A program made the translations under genes and the position numbers. Positions 15,315 to 18,348 of a DNA stretch of 18,348 nt are shown in pieces. The notes under the pieces are model-generated. The model was not told the origin of the DNA. It saw only the letters and a list, made by a program, of their open reading frames with translations, and ran no database searches. The DNA is from Cyanobacteria bacterium HKST-UBA02 (GTDB taxonomy: Bacteria; Cyanobacteriota; Vampirovibrionia; Obscuribacterales; Obscuribacteraceae), in assembly GCA_020431945.1 (NCBI GenBank), contig JAGQHH010000570.1, forward strand, positions 1 through 18,348, read 5' to 3'. Position 1 is the first letter of the stretch, and each line of letters starts with the position of its first letter.

Positions 15315-16490
15315 ATGTTGCTTTTCATGCGCCAATTTTTGCATTCCTGGTTGAAAGACCCGGCTCTGGTCAAGACTACAGCCGAAGAAAATTCCGCCCA
15401 TAAGCTTAAGAACGGTCTGCGCCCTCCCGAGATCGCTTATCTGGTCAGGGGCGGCGATACCACCCATGCACTCATCGTCCTGGCCGTGGATCTCACCCAG
15501 AGAGGCTTGCGCAAGAATGAAGACGAGACCTTCACCGAGAGCCTCTGCGACTACGAGAAGAACATGCTCGAGATCGTCCGGGGGGCTTTCTCGAGCTGGG
15601 CCACGAAAAAAACAAAGGACGTGGTCCTGGGAAGCGCCCGGAGCCCGCGCCAGATTGCCGCCCGCATTACTTTCCTCTATCGCTTCCTGACCGGCTCACT
15701 GAAAGCATTCATAGAAGAGACCATCAGCGATCCCGGCAAGCTCCGGAAATACTTCTCTTATCAGGGTCTTCTCAGAATTCTTGCCGACTTCACCAGCGCC
15801 GGATACAGGCAGGCTTTCGAAGAGGAGCTGCGCAAGAGCCTTCTTCGACGGGGTCTCATCCTGGACGCGGCTCATCGTCACCGGGCCGCCCGTGCTCTTG
15901 CTGCCGGCGCGGTCCTGGGGCTTATCGGCACAGCCTTTCTCGCCTTTCATTTCGAAGGCAGTCTGGCCAGCGCCCTGATCATCTGGATCACCTCTCTTGT
16001 CATGAGCGCGGGAGCCAGACTTGTTCTCGCCCTGCGCAATCTCGTCCCTCTCTATCAAGAGCTTGCCGTGATCGCCGACCAGGTAATCAGAAAGAGCTTA
16101 CGGCTGAGATTCCTGATCCTTCTCCTGCGCTCTTTCAATCTGCTTGCCACCACCCTGGCGGTCAGCCTGGCTCTCCTGGCAGGTCTTGTCGGTCTCGGGC
16201 TCTGCCGTCTGCTCTACGCGCCCACCGGCAGCTTCGAGATCCTCACTCTGATCGCCTTCTCTCTTGCCAACTTCGCAGTCTTGCAGCTTGCCTTCGATGC
16301 TTTCGACCTTTTCACCAGAGAATATCCCTCCGGTATCGCCAGAAAGCAGCTGGACAGCCTCAGGGCGGAGCTCGAGAACAAGAGCCCCCTCGATTCATTC
16401 AAACTTTTTCTCACCAACAGAGATTACGATCCGACCCTCTCCAAGCTGGTCGCCGTATATGGAATCGAAACACTGCTCCTCTTTGTTTAA
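15315..16490 (+). CDS. Polytopic membrane protein, TIGR04222-like N-terminal motif (hypothetical)
   Basis: Early in the protein the segment LRPPEIAYLVRGGDTTHALI, followed by a VDLTQRGL-type end, resembles the start of the TIGR04222 membrane-protein domain (pattern ELAYLxGG...A...L..RG); this is a resemblance, not a firm assignment. The middle is a soluble helical region, and the C-terminal half has four or five membrane helices, beginning with ALAAGAVLGLIGTAFLAFHF and including LLATTLAVSLALLAGLVGLG and ILTLIAFSLANFAVLQLAF. The start is unsure: ATG 15315 gives 391 residues with a short hydrophobic N-terminus; TTG 15309 gives two more; TTG 15222 overlaps the receiver gene by 47 nt and adds a non-typical N-terminus. 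None has a strong binding site. It follows the receiver-like gene closely. Function unknown. Confidence 0.75.
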   Translation: MLLFMRQFLHSWLKDPALVKTTAEENSAHKLKNGLRPPEIAYLVRGGDTTHALIVLAVDLTQRGLRKNEDETFTESLCDYEKNMLEIVRGAFSSWATKKTKDVVLGSARSPRQIAARITFLYRFLTGSLKAFIEETISDPGKLRKYFSYQGLLRILADFTSAGYRQAFEEELRKSLLRRGLILDAAHRHRAARALAAGAVLGLIGTAFLAFHFEGSLASALIIWITSLVMSAGARLVLALRNLVPLYQELAVIADQVIRKSLRLRFLILLLRSFNLLATTLAVSLALLAGLVGLGLCRLLYAPTGSFEILTLIAFSLANFAVLQLAFDAFDLFTREYPSGIARKQLDSLRAELENKSPLDSFKLFLTNRDYDPTLSKLVAVYGIETLLLFV

Positions 16491-16501
16491 CAGAAACAAA
16501 G
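16481..16501. repeat. Inverted repeat at the end of the membrane protein gene
   Basis: CTTTGTTT (16481-16488) and AAACAAAG (16494-16501) are perfect inverted 8-mers with a 5-nt loop, spanning the TAA stop at 16488-16490. There is no T-tract after it, so an intrinsic terminator is doubtful, but an RNA stem at the 3' end is possible. Confidence 0.4.
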
Positions 16502-16504
16502 TTA

Positions 16505-16516
16505 AGAGCCGGCTCT
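16505..16516. repeat. 12-bp perfect palindrome AGAGCCGGCTCT
   Basis: AGAGCC and GGCTCT form a perfect palindrome with no spacer, three bases after the previous inverted repeat and about 30 nt upstream of the SDR gene's -10 box. The place would suit an operator, but nothing else supports that. Confidence 0.35.
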
Positions 16517-16544
16517 GATGGCGGCAGGGCAGGGGGAAAGCCAA

Positions 16545-16550
16545 TATAAT
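16545..16550 (+). promoter_or_regulatory. Candidate -10 box (TATAAT) of the SDR gene
   Basis: A perfect TATAAT, 22 nt before the ATG at 16573, implying a very short leader of about 15 nt. No -35 hexamer is recognisable. It overlaps an ATG at 16549 that would add eight residues, so that earlier start is unlikely. Confidence 0.45.
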
Positions 16551-16572
16551 GTATTGCCGCTATCATCGGCCC

Positions 16573-17472
16573 ATGTCAAGAAATACAAGAACCAGAAAAC
16601 TTGAGAAAGAGTTCCCGGCGGTGATCACCGGCGCCTCATCGGGCATAGGCAAAGCGCTCGCCCTGCGGCTCGCCAGACGCTATCGGGCAAAGCTCGTGAT
16701 CAATGCCCGCAGTGTCGATCAACTCGCAGACACGAAAGAAGCCGTGGAGAAGCTGGGAGGCCAGTGCCTGGTCGTCCCCGGGGATCTTTCGGAGGCGGGG
16801 CTGGCAGCCTCTCTCGTGGACAGATGCCTGGAAGAATACGGCGGCATTCATCTCCTGGTTAACAATGCCGGTCTGGCCAAACCGGGACAGATACTCGATC
16901 TTGAAATAGACGACTGGCGCCGGGTATTCGAAGTCAACTTTTTCGCAGCCCTGGAAGCCACTTACCGAGCCCTTCCTGAATTCAAGAAACGGGGCGCGGG
17001 CAAGATCGTCAACATCTCCTCGGTGGCAGGCAAGGTAGCCTTCGCCGGAAGCGTCTGCTATGCCGCGTCCAAGCATGCCATGACAGCCATGTCCACAGGC
17101 ATGGCTGCGGAGCTCAAAAGAGACGGAATCGACATTCTCACCGTTTCGCCCGGCTGGGTGCGCACCGAGTTTTTCGAGAAGAACAGCGTCGACGACGCCA
17201 AGAATCCTACCCTGATTGCAGCTCGCAACGATGTTGCCGGTCTGCTCATGCGATATGTTCTCTCGATCTCGCCTGAGAGCGTGGCGGAGCAGATCGAAAA
17301 GAATCTAAACAGGGGTGGAAGCCACGAGATGATCATGACTGCGCCGGGCAAACTGGTGGAGAGACTTCAGGCTCTTGCTCCCGGTCTGGTATTCTCGGTT
17401 AATTCCAGGCTGCCAGTTTCAGCCACGGATAGCCGGGATAAAAGCAAGACCCTCGATAAAGTAGCCGGATGA
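16573..17472 (+). CDS. Short-chain dehydrogenase/reductase (SDR family, classical type)
   Basis: Classical SDRs are NAD(P)-dependent oxidoreductases with a Rossmann fold. From ATG 16573 the protein has 299 residues. The cofactor motif TGASSGIG is at 19-26, NNAG at 97-100, the catalytic Ser at 150 (in NISS), Tyr163 and Lys167 in YAASK, and the PGWVRT motif follows. Arg instead of an acidic residue after strand 2 (VINARS) hints at NADP preference. The C-terminal 40 residues (after about 250) include a hydrophobic segment and a charged tail, an extension like those of membrane-associated DltE/DHRS-type SDRs. The substrate is unknown. The stop overlaps an ATG by ATGA at 17469, but the downstream gene more likely begins at 17490; the two are surely co-transcribed. 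Confidence 0.92.
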   Translation: MSRNTRTRKLEKEFPAVITGASSGIGKALALRLARRYRAKLVINARSVDQLADTKEAVEKLGGQCLVVPGDLSEAGLAASLVDRCLEEYGGIHLLVNNAGLAKPGQILDLEIDDWRRVFEVNFFAALEATYRALPEFKKRGAGKIVNISSVAGKVAFAGSVCYAASKHAMTAMSTGMAAELKRDGIDILTVSPGWVRTEFFEKNSVDDAKNPTLIAARNDVAGLLMRYVLSISPESVAEQIEKNLNRGGSHEMIMTAPGKLVERLQALAPGLVFSVNSRLPVSATDSRDKSKTLDKVAG

Positions 17473-17489
17473 CAGCGGAGAGAGAGAAG

Positions 17490-18131
17490 ATGCCGGACTT
17501 TGACTATGACGAATTTCTGGAGAAGGCCTCCGCCTATCGCTATGCCATCCAGAAGGAAAAGGAAATCAAGTCCAAAAGACATCAAACCATGTCTGCCCTG
17601 GGAGCTGCTGCCGTCAATCTGGTGGGCATGCTCAACAATACGAACGGCAGCGATCCCGATCCCCGGGACACCGTGAGCCAGCTTCTCACTACCGACCTGG
17701 CCAACGATGTCATTTTCGTGCGCTCGGGCAAACGTCGCCTGACAATCACTATCCTCAGCGGCGTAGGCTCGGATGCCGACCTGCCCAATCCGAGAAATGA
17801 AAACTGCGGGCAGATCTTCGCTTATGCCTTCATGTCCGATCAGGATACAGCCACCCTGGTCTCACGGCTGAGAATTTACAACAACGGCGATATAAGCGAC
17901 GGAGAAATGTCCTGGTCTCTCAAAGACGGCGCCGAGGGCTGTTACCCGTATATGTCCAGACTGATCACCAATTGTCTGTTCGAGCTGGAGATGAACTGGA
18001 CAAGGACCGAGAATCTCCCCTCTTTCCTGGCCCAGGTACCGATTGTCTCCGGAGAGGTTCATCTTGAGCACCTGCGCCGCACCTCGGGACAATACTCAAT
18101 AAAGCCGGCCCAAAAACCAGCCGAGAAATAA
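17490..18131 (+). CDS. Conserved-looking hypothetical soluble protein coupled to the SDR gene
   Basis: From ATG 17490 the product has 213 residues; a GGAGAGAGAAG ribosome binding site lies directly upstream. An ATG at 17469, overlapping the SDR stop, would add seven residues but lacks a site. The start is highly charged (PDFDYDEFLEKASAYRYAIQ), followed by a small helical Ala/Leu/Val stretch, then a long alpha+beta domain with LTITILSGVG, then a region with FELEMNWTRT, and a Pro/Lys-rich end. No signal peptide, membrane helix or known motif is seen. I do not recognise the family. Linkage to the SDR suggests a shared physiological role, but no more can be said. Confidence 0.75.
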   Translation: MPDFDYDEFLEKASAYRYAIQKEKEIKSKRHQTMSALGAAAVNLVGMLNNTNGSDPDPRDTVSQLLTTDLANDVIFVRSGKRRLTITILSGVGSDADLPNPRNENCGQIFAYAFMSDQDTATLVSRLRIYNNGDISDGEMSWSLKDGAEGCYPYMSRLITNCLFELEMNWTRTENLPSFLAQVPIVSGEVHLEHLRRTSGQYSIKPAQKPAEK

Positions 18132-18140
18132 AGACGGCAC

Positions 18141-18146
18141 TATAAT
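18141..18146 (+). promoter_or_regulatory. Candidate -10 box (TATAAT) for the last gene
   Basis: A perfect TATAAT 34 nt before the ATG at 18180, in the 48-nt gap after the hypothetical gene. No -35 is seen. Confidence 0.4.
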
Positions 18147-18179
18147 GCCAATAGGATCTGTTTCGATATAACGGACTAA

Positions 18180-18348
18180 ATGGCTGAGCTCGAGCTGTGC
18201 ATTCCTTATAAAAGCAAAGCCTGCCAGGTTGGCGTTGTGGCCACTGCCGCCCTTATGCCCCTGTGGGGCATTGCCATTCCCTTTTTCCTGGGTCTGCTGA
18301 CCAGCCAGATCATTCAGAACCCCCATCAGATTCCGGCAATCGTGGCTT
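18180..18348 (+). CDS. N-terminal part of a membrane protein (partial, runs off the window)
   Basis: The frame is open from ATG 18180 to the window edge (56 codons). After a short polar start (MAELELCIPYKSKACQ) there is a hydrophobic segment with VATAALMPLWGIAIPFFLG (about residues 20-40) and a polar stretch with SQIIQNPHQ. The upstream sequence CGGACTAA offers only a weak binding site. The antisense strand of the same stretch also has an open frame, but the plus frame has an upstream -10 box, follows the direction of its neighbours and gives a credible membrane segment. No family is recognised from this part. Confidence 0.6.
   Translation, partial: MAELELCIPYKSKACQVGVVATAALMPLWGIAIPFFLGLLTSQIIQNPHQIPAIVA

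Overview
This is an 18.3 kb stretch of bacterial chromosome, moderately GC-rich by eye and tightly packed, with genes on both strands. I see no transposase, integrase, CRISPR array, tRNA or rRNA. N-terminal signal peptides on several small proteins, a moxR/DUF58/transglutaminase-like operon, a PATAN (DUF4388) regulator, TPR proteins and nadC point to a free-living bacterium with an elaborate cell envelope. PATAN proteins and lone receiver domains are common in the cyanobacterial and melainabacterial branch and in some other phyla, so a Vampirovibrionia/Obscuribacterales-like host is possible. That is a weak guess; no single gene here fixes the taxon.

Layout. Left edge, minus strand: a truncated PATAN/DUF4388 protein with a winged-helix-like C-terminal part (1-1329). 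Divergent from it lies a PlsC-type acyltransferase (1433-2185), which meets a three-gene minus-strand operon head-on: MoxR AAA+ ATPase, DUF58 protein and a very large TgpA-like membrane protein (7865 down to 2182). The genes of this operon are 3 nt apart or overlap by ATGA. Next come a small membrane protein (7973-8236) and a minus-strand pair, a periplasmic TPR protein followed by an AI-2E-family permease (10101 down to 8255). Divergent from these is a plus-strand run: membrane-anchored alpha/beta hydrolase, exported TPR protein, and a 68-residue membrane protein (10160-12679). It abuts a minus-strand pair made of a membrane/coiled-coil peptide and an exported NTF2-like protein (13564 down to 12680). 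The right part reads plus: nadC, an orphan receiver-like protein with no phospho-acceptor, a polytopic membrane protein, a short-chain dehydrogenase coupled to an unknown soluble protein, and the start of a further membrane protein cut by the window edge.

Most notable points. The TgpA-like protein keeps the architecture of its family, but the catalytic Cys and His of its transglutaminase domain read as Ser and Thr, and it carries a roughly 200-residue Lys/Glu- then Gly/Ser-rich insert. The MoxR partner looks fully competent as an ATPase. Together they suggest a non-enzymatic or re-purposed version of the MoxR-DUF58-transglutaminase envelope system. The receiver-like protein at 14867 has Lys where the phosphorylated Asp should be, and sits behind an apparently long, possibly structured leader. 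The rest looks like ordinary housekeeping and envelope content.
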